From: an uncultured Eggerthellaceae bacterium
GTDB lineage: Bacteria; Actinomycetota; Coriobacteriia; Coriobacteriales; Eggerthellaceae
Reading direction: 5' to 3'
DNA: 64,000 bases
Assembly (NCBI GenBank): GCA_944321455.1
Contig: CALULI010000004.1
Location: 124,001-188,000 of the forward strand
A program made the position numbers and the translations under genes. A model generated the notes under the pieces. It had not been told where the DNA came from. It saw nothing but the letters and a program-made list of their open reading frames with translations, and searched no databases. This document shows, in pieces, positions 17,300 through 25,803 of this stretch; position 1 is the stretch's first letter, and every line of letters begins with the position of its first letter.

Positions 17300-18298
17300 T
17301 TAGCCTTGATGGCGCAGTTGCCATGGTGTTGGCGGCCTATCTTGCAAAGAGAGAGCATTAGCATAAAGCTGAACTAAAACAGCGGCTTCATCAAGCGTTT
17401 CATCCGTAACAAGACGAGCCATCATATCTGCCGTAAAAATTACATGCTCAGGCCCGCATTCCATACCACGAAGCGGCTCAGGAGTCATATAGGGACTGTC
17501 AGTTTCAGTCAGCAAGCGATCAAGCGGCACACAACGAAGCGAATCACGAACATAATCTGACTTTTTAAACGTTAGCGGACCGCCGTAGGCAATATAACAT
17601 CCTGCATCAACCCACGGTTGCAGCGTTTCGCTATCTAAATTGAAGCAATGCAGCAACACTCCTGCCTCAGGAAAGCCCTCTTCGGTAAGGATTGAAAACG
17701 CTTCATCATGTGCTTCACGAATATGCAAGAAAATAGGAAGTCTAGTTGTATGTGCCAGGTTGATTTGGCGCTTAAAGACTTCTCGTTGCACCTCACGTGG
17801 CGAAAAATCGTAGTGATAATCAAGCCCAATTTCCCCAATTCCGCAGGTAATAGGCTGCGAGAGCTGCGCTAACAGATGATCCTCTACCTCCTGCGTATAG
17901 CGAGAAGCGTTATGAGGATGGCAGCCACACGCAAGGCGCAGCTTTGGTACAGCTTCACGGTATTCATCCAGATCAGCTGCGCAAAGGGCTTTGCGTGCCT
18001 GACGTTGCCACAGGGCATACGAATCGTAGGTTAACGCGTCGTTTTCGGTAGGATCAGTAATAGAGCAGACAAACGTCACCCCGAAATAAGCGCAGCGCGC
18101 TAAATGATAGTCGGGATGATTGAGCATACTCAAATGAGCATGAGTATCAGCAACGGGGCCCGCAAGCTGCGGAGCGTCAATCTCACGAAATTTGCCCTTC
18201 TTACGTTTTTGATGAAAACGCATGGTTAAACCAAAATCAGATTCTGACGGCATACGGTCAGAATCTGATGATTGGTTGATAGTTTCTTGGGTGTGCAT
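17300..18298 (-). CDS. tatD: TatD family metal-dependent hydrolase/DNase
   Basis: TIM-barrel metallo-hydrolase with metal ligands in DTHAHL near residue 50, GEIGLDYHYD near 155, HIREAHDE near 190, HCFNLD near 216 and TETDSPYM near 262. The family includes 3'-exonucleases acting on DNA and RNA. The protein has about 45 N-terminal residues before the barrel, which is long for the family. The frame is open to a TTG at 18316, but I prefer the ATG at 18298. No good ribosome site precedes either, so a later start is possible. It lies immediately downstream of metG, a widely conserved arrangement. Confidence 0.9.
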   Translation of the reverse strand: MHTQETINQSSDSDRMPSESDFGLTMRFHQKRKKGKFREIDAPQLAGPVADTHAHLSMLNHPDYHLARCAYFGVTFVCSITDPTENDALTYDSYALWQRQARKALCAADLDEYREAVPKLRLACGCHPHNASRYTQEVEDHLLAQLSQPITCGIGEIGLDYHYDFSPREVQREVFKRQINLAHTTRLPIFLHIREAHDEAFSILTEEGFPEAGVLLHCFNLDSETLQPWVDAGCYIAYGGPLTFKKSDYVRDSLRCVPLDRLLTETDSPYMTPEPLRGMECGPEHVIFTADMMARLVTDETLDEAAVLVQLYANALSLQDRPPTPWQLRHQG

Positions 18299-18319
18299 GT
18301 TTACCAACAAGAACAAGGT

Positions 18320-19900
18320 CTATTCGATTGACAGATCAATAGCTTCTGCATCAAGACGTGGGAACAGTGGATCGCCAATTGAAATTTCAAGACCAGGCGC
18401 AAGTTGTCCCCAAGCAGAAGCGGACTCAATGTCGGTGGTATCAAAAACATCACCTAAGCTCATACGCTTAAATACCTCAGCGGAGGTGTTAGGCATAAAG
18501 GGAGCCATGTAGAGCGCAATGATGCGAATTGCCTCAAGCGAATTGTAGATAACCGCTGCAAGTTCATCGGCGGTTTCTTCGCTTTTTGCCAAGTTCCATG
18601 GTGCTGAATCTTCAACGTAGAGATTAACGCGACTTGCCAACTTCTGAACAGCAGCAGCTGCACCCGTAAAGTCAGCATCACCCATGCATGCATCGTATTC
18701 CTGATAAAGCGTATCAGCTAATTCGTGCAGAGGATTGTCACTTGCAAACGAAGGAGGCTCAGGCACATGACGATCAAAATACTTCTTGGTCATATTAAAG
18801 ACGCGCGAGCACAAGTTACCCCACGTATTAGCCAAATCTGCGTTATAAACCTGGACCATACGTTCAATTGAAATTGAGCCATCGTGACCAAATTGAACGT
18901 CACTTAAGAAGTAATAACGATACGCATCAACACCAAATACGTTAACCAGGTCAGCAGGCTTTACCGCATTGCCCTTTGATTTAGACATCTTTTCGCCCTT
19001 GGTCAAAAGGAAACCATGACCAAAAACGGTGTGAGTAATAGGCATTCCTGCAGCCATCAGCATTGCGGGCCAAATTACGCAGTGGAAACGAATAATGTCC
19101 TTGCCAACAAAGTGGTATTTCATAGGCCAAGCAGCCCTAAATTCATCCTGACGTTCAGGATCGCTGTAGCCAATACCTGTCAGATACGCAAGCAGCGCAT
19201 CTGCCCATACATACGCAACATGACCTTCGTCAAAAGGCAGAGGCACACCCCAATCAAACGTAGAACGAGAAATTGAAAGATCCTTCAAGCCACTTTTAAC
19301 GAAAGAAACAACTTCGTTGCGGCGCGTTACGGGACGAATGAAATCAGGATGTTCGTCGTAGAATTCAAGTAGCTTATCCTGGAAATCAGACAGTTTGAAG
19401 AACCAGTTCTCTTCCCCGCTTGAGCGCTGAACAGGACGCTTGCAATCAGGGCACACATAAACGCCCTCTTCGTCTTTTAACAAGTCAGATTCAGCGTAGT
19501 AGGTTTCTTCGTGAACGCAATACCAGCCCTCATAAGCACCTTTATAGAGATAGCCTTTTTCGTAGAGATCATTCCAGAATTTCTTAACAGTCTCAGCGTG
19601 ACGAGGCTCAGTTGTACGAACAAAATCAGAATAGGTAATGTCGAGCATCTTCCACGTATCACGGAATGCAGGCTCCATGGAATCGCACCACTCTTGAGGA
19701 TTCATATCATGAGTTGCTGCCGTATCAGCTACCTTTTGGCCATGTTCGTCCATGCCAGTAACAAACGAAACGTCATAGCCGTTCATACGCTGATAACGCG
19801 CAACAGCGTCTGCTGCAATCGTGGTATACGCCGTACCCAGATGAGGTGCAGCATTTACATAATAAATAGGGGTCGTTAATGCGTAAGATCCTTTGCTCAT
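18320..19900 (-). CDS. metG: Methionyl-tRNA synthetase
   Basis: Class I synthetase that charges initiator and elongator tRNA-Met. The HIGH-equivalent HLGT is at residues 20-23 and KMSKS (GEKMSKSKGN) near 305. A knuckle with CPDC near 149 precedes a second CxxC-like position that is not obvious, so the zinc site may be of the reduced type. At 526 residues it lacks the C-terminal tRNA-binding (EMAP-like) extension seen in some bacteria. It heads the metG-tatD-flavoprotein-rsmA-veg cluster. Confidence 0.96.
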   Translation of the reverse strand: MSKGSYALTTPIYYVNAAPHLGTAYTTIAADAVARYQRMNGYDVSFVTGMDEHGQKVADTAATHDMNPQEWCDSMEPAFRDTWKMLDITYSDFVRTTEPRHAETVKKFWNDLYEKGYLYKGAYEGWYCVHEETYYAESDLLKDEEGVYVCPDCKRPVQRSSGEENWFFKLSDFQDKLLEFYDEHPDFIRPVTRRNEVVSFVKSGLKDLSISRSTFDWGVPLPFDEGHVAYVWADALLAYLTGIGYSDPERQDEFRAAWPMKYHFVGKDIIRFHCVIWPAMLMAAGMPITHTVFGHGFLLTKGEKMSKSKGNAVKPADLVNVFGVDAYRYYFLSDVQFGHDGSISIERMVQVYNADLANTWGNLCSRVFNMTKKYFDRHVPEPPSFASDNPLHELADTLYQEYDACMGDADFTGAAAAVQKLASRVNLYVEDSAPWNLAKSEETADELAAVIYNSLEAIRIIALYMAPFMPNTSAEVFKRMSLGDVFDTTDIESASAWGQLAPGLEISIGDPLFPRLDAEAIDLSIE

Positions 19901-20013
19901 TAATTCTGCCTTTCTTTTGCCTTACAGCCAATGGTGCTGCGGCAAATGACAAGATATACACCTGTGCTCGCCTGTTTCCATTTGAGCCTATCTATAGTAC
20001 CACGCTTATATAT

Positions 20014-20586
20014 TTAGAGGCGCAGTTTTGCTTGACGCTGTTTCCAGTCAGGCATGACGCGCGTTAAGAGTTCTTTGAAGTCTTTGCCATGGTGAGGAAC
20101 TAACAAGTGGCACATTTCATGAACTACAACAAACTCCAAACACTCAGGAGGATACAGGGCAAGGCGGGTGTTAATGCACACACGTCCCGTTGACGGCTGG
20201 CAACTTCCCCATCGGCTCTTCATGTTGCGATAGGCAATTGTTTTTACCTTCACGCCTAAGATTGGCTCCCACGCTTTGACCAGCGGAGGAACACAGGCAC
20301 TCACAATTTCTTTCCACTGCTGACAATCATCAGGTGTGGCACGGTCAGCTTCAGACATGGTTGAGTGCGTGACGGCGTATTGCTTGCGTTTAATCCAATC
20401 GATGCGCGATGAAAGTAGTTCTTCGATTGTTGCAAGCGGTGTTCCAAAAGGCGCTGAAACTGAAACACTACCAGAAGGGGCTGCAACCTTAATGCGAATA
20501 TTCTTTACCTGCTTGTAGATTACCTCTACTTCAACATCTGAAACCGTAATGGTAACGCACTGTTCTTTCCTCATAGCTATGACCAC
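20014..20586 (-). CDS. YgjP-like zinc metallopeptidase
   Basis: A 190-residue protein of the YgjP/DUF45 (M48-related) type. The zinc motif VVHEMCHLLVPHHG near residues 155-168 supplies HExxH (HEMCH) and a third histidine in PHHG. RNMKSRWGSC near 118 is the conserved family stretch. No membrane segment is seen. The first codon used is a GTG that overlaps the end of the macrodomain gene by 10 bp. An ATG at 20574 is an alternative. Overlap with the upstream hydrolase gene implies co-expression. The substrate is unknown. Confidence 0.85.
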   Translation of the reverse strand: MVIAMRKEQCVTITVSDVEVEVIYKQVKNIRIKVAAPSGSVSVSAPFGTPLATIEELLSSRIDWIKRKQYAVTHSTMSEADRATPDDCQQWKEIVSACVPPLVKAWEPILGVKVKTIAYRNMKSRWGSCQPSTGRVCINTRLALYPPECLEFVVVHEMCHLLVPHHGKDFKELLTRVMPDWKQRQAKLRL

Positions 20587-21368
20587 ACATCATCCAGATC
20601 AAGAAGTTCTTGGTAGAGTTCGAAATCCTTATCAAGAAACACGTTGAATACTACCTGTTCTATAGTCGAATCATGCGTATCAAGCCATTCAATCACGGTA
20701 TCAACAGCAATGGCCGCTGCTTCTTGTTGTGGAAAACCAAACACACCGGTACTGATGCAACAGAAGGCAACACGAGCTAACTGATTTTGTGCCGCAAGGT
20801 CCAAACACGAGCGATAGCATTGAGCAAGCGTCGTACAATCCTTGCGCGTTAAGCCTTCCATAACAATAGGTCCTATTGTGTGGAGCACGTAGCGCGCTGG
20901 CAAATTAAAACCAGGCGTAATCTTTGCCTGACCAGCAGGTTCATCATGACCTTGTTTTTGCATGATTTCGTTACAGGCATATCTCAGCTGAACCCCCGCA
21001 TAGGTATGAATTGCATTATCAATACAATGATGACCAGGAATCCAACAGCCAAGTAACTTAGCGTTGGCCGCATTCACGATTGCATCAATTTCAAGGGTGG
21101 TAATATCGCCTTGCCAGAGCGAAAGGCGCTTATCGCAGCGGCTAGCAGGCAAATCACAGGCATGAGTAATGCCCTTGTGGGCAATTTCTTCTTGCAAAAG
21201 TTGATCCTGAATGGAAAGAAATTCATCATCAGGCCACTTGGGTGGACGCGTATTAACTAAAGCGCGAAACGATTCCCATGAATAATCAAGACGCTCATCA
21301 TCAACCGTTGTATTGCGCTCCTTGCAAAGTGCATCTATCAAATAAGTAAGCATCTCGGTCCGTTTCAT
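20577..21368 (-). CDS. Zn-dependent macrodomain protein-ADP-ribose hydrolase
   Basis: A 263-residue macrodomain protein. LWQGDITTLEIDAIVNAANAK near residues 93-113 is the macrodomain ligand loop (given here as adjoining motifs), and STGVFGFP near 205 is the diphosphate loop. LLGCWIPGHHC near 112-122 carries the extra Cys-His-Cys set that marks Zn-macro domains, which remove ADP-ribose from proteins in Staphylococcus and Streptococcus. The usual partners there (sirtuin, lipoylation genes) are absent, and the co-transcribed neighbour is a YgjP-like peptidase. An N-terminal helical extension of about 85 residues is present. A 13-bp tandem array lies just upstream. Confidence 0.85.
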   Translation of the reverse strand: MKRTEMLTYLIDALCKERNTTVDDERLDYSWESFRALVNTRPPKWPDDEFLSIQDQLLQEEIAHKGITHACDLPASRCDKRLSLWQGDITTLEIDAIVNAANAKLLGCWIPGHHCIDNAIHTYAGVQLRYACNEIMQKQGHDEPAGQAKITPGFNLPARYVLHTIGPIVMEGLTRKDCTTLAQCYRSCLDLAAQNQLARVAFCCISTGVFGFPQQEAAAIAVDTVIEWLDTHDSTIEQVVFNVFLDKDFELYQELLDLDDVWS

Positions 21369-21415
21369 GTCCCACGTCTCCCTGAAAGTGTTTCACTGCG
21401 GTAGTCTTCTCGAGC

Positions 21416-21506
21416 ATTGTTCTGAAATATCGTTCTGCAATATCGTTCTGCGACATTGCTCTGCGGCATTGCTCCGTTAGATTGTTTAGCAACATTGCTC
21501 TGTGCC
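21416..21506. repeat. Seven-unit degenerate 13-bp tandem repeat
   Basis: Seven consecutive 13-bp units fill 21416-21506 exactly, with consensus near ATTGCTCTGCNAY. Units two and three share the first ten bases, and units four and seven share ATTGCTCTG. The array starts 48 bp upstream of the macrodomain start codon. The period is not a multiple of three and no credible gene covers it. Confidence 0.85.
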
Positions 21507-21524
21507 TATTATCGTTGAAAACGC

Positions 21525-21557
21525 AAAAAACGATAAGGCCGCTCTGCGACCTTATCG
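21525..21557 (-). terminator. Intrinsic terminator downstream of trpB2
   Basis: On the minus strand CGATAAGG (rc of 21550-21557) pairs with CCTTATCG (rc of 21531-21538) and is followed by six T (rc of 21525-21530). It ends the TrpB2 transcript and separates it from the 13-bp array. Confidence 0.85.
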
Positions 21558-21656
21558 CCTTGTTTGTGTTTAATACCTACATCCAAGCCACATGCTCTTG
21601 AGCTGGGCTATTCTCTTGCAACAGCTTTCACTGAATACCTTTTCTCGAAAGCCCTC

Positions 21657-23045
21657 TTACTGAATACCTGCAATGTGCGGAATATTTTGTAAGCTGCGCT
21701 GCAAGTCTTCTTCGGTAGGAATGTAGTCTGTCATAGTGCCGTTGCGATACGAAGCATATGCGGCCAAATCGAAATAGCCCGTGCCCGTAAGGCCAAACAC
21801 AATGGTTTTCTCTTCACCTGTTTCCTTACACTTCAGAGCCTCATCCATAGCTACCCTAATGGCATGAGCTGATTCAGGAGCTGGTAGCGTACCTTCAACA
21901 CGAGCAAACGTGGTTGCCGCTTCAAATACCTTCGTCTGCTCAACGGCGCGTGCTTCATCCAAGAAACCATCATGGTAGAGCTGAGACAAGATAGGACTCA
22001 TACCGTGATAACGAAGACCACCAGCATGGTTAGACGAAGGAATGAAGCCCGATCCTAAGGTATACATTTTTGCCAAAGGCGTTACCTTTCCTACATCGCA
22101 AAAATCGTAAGCGAAGGTACCGCGCGTAAGCGTTGGGCAGCTAGCAGGCTCAACCGCAATGAAATACGGTGCTTCCTTGCCCGCCAAGCGATCCCTCATA
22201 AACGGCGCAATCAAACCACCCAAGTTGGAGCCGCCGCCCGCGCAGCCAATCACAATATCAGGAGTTACGCCAATCTTTTCAAGCGCAGCCTTGGTTTCAA
22301 GACCAATGATTGATTGGTGAAGCAGCACCTGATTAAGCACGCTTCCCAAAACGTAGCGACAATTATCAGTAGCAAGCGCTTCTTCGACTGCCTCTGAAAT
22401 GGCCGTGCCCAAAGATCCTGAATTATCGGGATCCTTTTCCAAAATAGCACGACCAACCTTGGTTTCAAGAGAGGGCGAAGGGGTTACACGCGCGCCATAG
22501 GTTTCCATGACCGCTTTACGGTAGGGCTTTTGTTCAGCGGAGCACTTCACCATATAGACGTGAAGATCAAGACCAAAGAAGCCACATGCCATAGCTAAAG
22601 CGGTACCCCATTGGCCTGCTCCTGTTTCAGTGGTTAGCGATGACAGGCCCTGCTCTTTCGCGTAATATGCTTGCACAATTGCTGAATTGAGCTTGTGGGA
22701 ACCGCTGGTGTTATTGCCTTCAAACTTGTAATAGATCTTCGCTGGTGTATCCAATTCCTTCTCTAAGAATTTCGCATGAACCAACGGTGAAGGACGATAC
22801 ATCTTATAGAAGTTGCGGACCTCTTCGGGAATTTCAATAAAGCGGTCGGTGTTGTTGAGCTCTTGCTTTGCAAGCTCGGTCGCAAACACAGGCTCAAGAT
22901 CACTAACGGTTACGGGCTTTTGATTGCCAGGATTCAACATTGGTGCAATATCTTGCTTCATATCTGCACGAATGTTGTAAAAGTGCGTTGGCAACTCCTC
23001 TTCTGAAAGATAGGTCTTGTAATCGGTCGAATGTCGTTTGTTCAT
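21657..23045 (-). CDS. TrpB2-type tryptophan synthase beta subunit
   Basis: PLP enzyme of 462 residues of the TrpB-related (TrpB2) family, which makes tryptophan from serine and indole. The PLP lysine is in SGSHKLNSA near residue 115 and the glycine-rich phosphate loop GCAGGGSNLGG near 263-273. RPSPL near 80 and TETGAGQWG near 140 are typical of the longer TrpB2 form. No trpA is nearby, consistent with a stand-alone enzyme using free indole. A tryptophan-type T-box in the leader supports the call. AGAAGGAG precedes the ATG. Confidence 0.92.
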   Translation of the reverse strand: MNKRHSTDYKTYLSEEELPTHFYNIRADMKQDIAPMLNPGNQKPVTVSDLEPVFATELAKQELNNTDRFIEIPEEVRNFYKMYRPSPLVHAKFLEKELDTPAKIYYKFEGNNTSGSHKLNSAIVQAYYAKEQGLSSLTTETGAGQWGTALAMACGFFGLDLHVYMVKCSAEQKPYRKAVMETYGARVTPSPSLETKVGRAILEKDPDNSGSLGTAISEAVEEALATDNCRYVLGSVLNQVLLHQSIIGLETKAALEKIGVTPDIVIGCAGGGSNLGGLIAPFMRDRLAGKEAPYFIAVEPASCPTLTRGTFAYDFCDVGKVTPLAKMYTLGSGFIPSSNHAGGLRYHGMSPILSQLYHDGFLDEARAVEQTKVFEAATTFARVEGTLPAPESAHAIRVAMDEALKCKETGEEKTIVFGLTGTGYFDLAAYASYRNGTMTDYIPTEEDLQRSLQNIPHIAGIQ

Positions 23046-23078
23046 CTTCTTCTCCTTCTAATCGGGAGACGAAGGCAT

Positions 23079-23345
23079 AAAAAAACGCCCTGTCTCCTAC
23101 AACTACTGTGCAGGGACAAGAGCGTGAATAAACTCCTGCGGTGCCACCACTGCTTGACGTATAAAACGCCCACTCACGAAATGCCATCACATTTCTGCTC
23201 TATAACGGGAGCTGCCGTCTTTTGCTACTACCGAATGGTTTTGCAAAAGCCCTCGGAGGCCCATTTGGTGATTCGCTTTCTGTCAGGTTCCCAGCATCCC
23301 CGACTCTCTGGAAGTGCGCAACCACCGTTACTTCCTCGTCAACGG
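23079..23345 (-). ncRNA. Tryptophan T-box leader with terminator
   Basis: Read on the minus strand, stem I begins with GACGAGGAAGTAA, carries AGAGAGTCGGGGATGCTGGGAA (two adjoining motifs) and ends around the specifier. ATGGG at 23260-23264 offers TGG (Trp, 23261-23263). A stem III hairpin is followed by the T-box bulge sequence TGGCACCGC (23138-23146), then a terminator with CAGGGCG (23086-23092) and seven T (23079-23085). This is a canonical transcriptional T-box that would allow trpB2 expression when tRNA-Trp is uncharged. Confidence 0.92.
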
Positions 23346-23433
23346 TTTGTTGGTGACACTTTATCAGAAAAGAGTAGCGAAGCAACCCCCAATTCGATAA
23401 ATGTTGCGCCTTTAACGAAGTGTTTACAATCAC

Positions 23434-23529
23434 GCGTTGTGCTGTCGCTGGCGGTCCGCAAAACGAGATGCACCACGAATGCCGCTTCGGTAAAACGAGT
23501 TGTGCTACTAATGGCGCTTCGGCAAAAAC
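23434..23529. repeat. Three degenerate 31-33 bp tandem copies across the MFS stop codon
   Basis: On the minus strand, three head-to-tail copies start with GTTTTTGCCGAAGC (23497-23529), GTTTTACCGAAGC (23465-23496) and GTTTTGCGGACCGC (23434-23464). They share a C-ending boundary (CACAACTC, GCATCTC, CACAACGC). The first copy contains the last codons and stop of the MFS gene. The array ends about 90 bp before the T-box begins. Confidence 0.7.
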
Positions 23530-24923
23530 TTGATAGCCAAGATAAAACCAACCAAATAGAACAGCGCTTGTACACCAAAGCTTATATCAAAGCCGAAATC
23601 GTCAACGCCCAAAGGGCTGGTTGCCAATACCGACATTAAGGTAACCAGCATAGATACAATCAGGGCAGAAAACATCTGACGCATGGCAGTAATAATGGCC
23701 GTTGCCTGGGAAAGCTCTGATTGAGGAACTTCCGAACACGCAAATCCCGTAAGCGGCATCATCAAGCAAGCAATACCAATGGTTCTAAAGCCATACAACA
23801 GCGTAATTACCCATGGTGGGGTGTCTGCCGTACAAGGAAGAAACGCAACGGTTCCTACAATCAAAATGATAAAGCCCGTCAGCGCAACAAAACGAGGACC
23901 AAATGTGTCCATGAGTTTGCCCGTTATGGGATTGAATATACCAAGCAAAATAGCACCTGGCGTAATAGTAAGGCCAGAAATTGCAGCGTTATAGCCCTGT
24001 ACGTCCTGGACAAACAGCGGCACCATAATGGAACCGCCCATCATGGCAGACTGAGAAAGAACCACCAAAATAGTGGCAACAGCGAAGGTGGTTAACTTGA
24101 AATGACGCAAGTGCAAAAATGGCTCAGGTATGCGAAGCTGCCTTCTTACAAACAGCGTCAATAAAATAAGGGCTGCCGCACCAACTACTGCGATAACAAG
24201 ACCCATCGAAGAAGCCGACTCAAACAGCGCAACAGCAACCAAAAGCGCACTCAAGCTGATGTAGAACAAAATAATTGAAGGGATATCAAGATGAACGTCA
24301 TGCTGAACAGTGACGTTTTTCTGAGCAAATATACTGATGACGAAAATAACCAATGCCAGTACAGCAAGAATAATAAAGATTCCCTGCCAGCACCATACAT
24401 CAACAATCACACCTGAAATAGCAGGTCCAACAGCAGGAGCAACACCTACGATAAGACCAACTAACCCCATGGCGTAGCCGTAGCGTTCTTTAGGATAAAT
24501 CAGCAGCGCTACAACCTGAATCAGCGGCAAGGATATGCCTGCACCAGTTGCTTGTACCAAGCGCGAAGCAAGCAACAGCTCATACGTAGGAGCAAAAACC
24601 GTTCCAATACAGCCAAGGGCAAAAAAGCCAATCGAAAACAAAAAGAGATATTTCGAATTGAAGCGACTAATTAAAAACGCTGTCGTAGCGGAAAAAAGAC
24701 CTAAAACGAAGATGTAGGCAGTCGTCAACAGCTGGCCCATACCTGCAGTAATGCTAAATTGATGCATGATGGTTGGAAGCGCAGTGATAATCATCGACTG
24801 CGAAATGCACGTGATAAACGCGCCAACATAGATAGACACAAATATGAAGCGACGTCTCGTAGGAGATAGCGAATGCACTACTGAGGCTTCATCGGTTTCT
24901 TGTGCTGCTGCGTTCTCCATCAT
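23508..24923 (-). CDS. MFS transporter, EmrB/QacA-like
   Basis: Inner-membrane major facilitator of 471 residues with about 14 hydrophobic segments, which places it in the DHA2 drug-efflux group rather than the 12-helix sugar porters. SRLVQATGAGISLPLIQ near residue 118 is the motif C-like antiporter helix, and ISRFNSKYLF near 84 is the motif A region. A cationic or amphipathic drug is a likely substrate, but nothing in the sequence defines it. The start overlaps the rsmI stop by 4 bp (ATGA), so it is expressed with rsmI and ridA. A short tandem repeat spans its 3' end. Confidence 0.88.
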   Translation of the reverse strand: MMENAAAQETDEASVVHSLSPTRRRFIFVSIYVGAFITCISQSMIITALPTIMHQFSITAGMGQLLTTAYIFVLGLFSATTAFLISRFNSKYLFLFSIGFFALGCIGTVFAPTYELLLASRLVQATGAGISLPLIQVVALLIYPKERYGYAMGLVGLIVGVAPAVGPAISGVIVDVWCWQGIFIILAVLALVIFVISIFAQKNVTVQHDVHLDIPSIILFYISLSALLVAVALFESASSMGLVIAVVGAAALILLTLFVRRQLRIPEPFLHLRHFKLTTFAVATILVVLSQSAMMGGSIMVPLFVQDVQGYNAAISGLTITPGAILLGIFNPITGKLMDTFGPRFVALTGFIILIVGTVAFLPCTADTPPWVITLLYGFRTIGIACLMMPLTGFACSEVPQSELSQATAIITAMRQMFSALIVSMLVTLMSVLATSPLGVDDFGFDISFGVQALFYLVGFILAIKFLPKRH

Positions 24924-25795
24924 GCCTTCTGTCCTGAGCTATGAACTAACTCATACGCATCATTGCGCGACAGGCCATAGCGTTGCTGAAGCTGTTTGAC
25001 CATATCTTTTTTGGTAAGCGTGCCTTCATTGCGCATCTGTTCAAGAAGCGCCTGTGCATCTTGAAGGGTGCTTTGATGGGTCTGCTGCGCTTCTTCTTCG
25101 TTGGGCGCATCAATCACAAAAGCAATTTCGCCTTTAATTCCGCCCGCTAATTCACGGTCCTTTAGTTCCTTATAAACATCACGAATTGGTCCGCGAAGAA
25201 CTTCTTCATGAACCTTCGTCAGCTCGCGGCACACCGCAACCTGACGGTAGGGATAAACGTGTGCAACACGTTCTAGCGCCGCAACAATGCGGCGAGGGCT
25301 TTCATAAAAGATCAGCGCAGCATCAAGATTTTTCAGCTTCTCAAGACAACGAAGCTGTTCGGCAGCTTTGCGCGGGAAAAACCCGCCGAAGTAAAACGAA
25401 GGGCTGGAAAAGCCGCTTGCCACATAGGCAAGGGTTACAGCGCTAGCGCCAGGAAGAACCTCCACCGAAGCACCTTGCTCATAGGCGGCATCAATAAGGC
25501 GTAAGCCTGGGTCGGACACACCAGGCATACCAGCGTCGCTACAATACGCAATTACCTGGCCCGCAAGCACACGCTCTACAATATGCTGAGCCGACGTAGA
25601 GATTTTTGCTTCATCCAATCGCTCAAGAGGACGCGAAATATCAAACGCACGCAACAACTTACCCGTGACGCGCGTATCCTCACAACACACCACATCAGCA
25701 CGTGCAAGCACGTCAAGTGTTCGTTGCGTCATATCCCCCAAATTCCCTAAGGGAGTAGGACAAATAATGAGTTTCCCCTCACGCTGAACAGCCAT
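24920..25795 (-). CDS. rsmI: 16S rRNA (cytidine1402-2'-O)-methyltransferase
   Basis: RsmI is a tetrapyrrole-methylase-fold SAM enzyme that 2'-O-methylates C1402 of 16S rRNA. The N-terminus CPTPLGNLGDMTQR, then CEDTR near residue 37, YCSDAGMPGVSDPG near 83-96 and LPGASAVT near 113-120 are the conserved family motifs. At about 291 residues it is of normal length. I use the ATG at 25795. A TTG two codons earlier is also open. It is 8 bp from the ridA stop and overlaps the MFS gene, so it is the middle gene of a ridA-rsmI-MFS transcript. Confidence 0.94.
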   Translation of the reverse strand: MAVQREGKLIICPTPLGNLGDMTQRTLDVLARADVVCCEDTRVTGKLLRAFDISRPLERLDEAKISTSAQHIVERVLAGQVIAYCSDAGMPGVSDPGLRLIDAAYEQGASVEVLPGASAVTLAYVASGFSSPSFYFGGFFPRKAAEQLRCLEKLKNLDAALIFYESPRRIVAALERVAHVYPYRQVAVCRELTKVHEEVLRGPIRDVYKELKDRELAGGIKGEIAFVIDAPNEEEAQQTHQSTLQDAQALLEQMRNEGTLTKKDMVKQLQQRYGLSRNDAYELVHSSGQKA

Positions 25796-25803
25796 ACGCA
25801 AGC

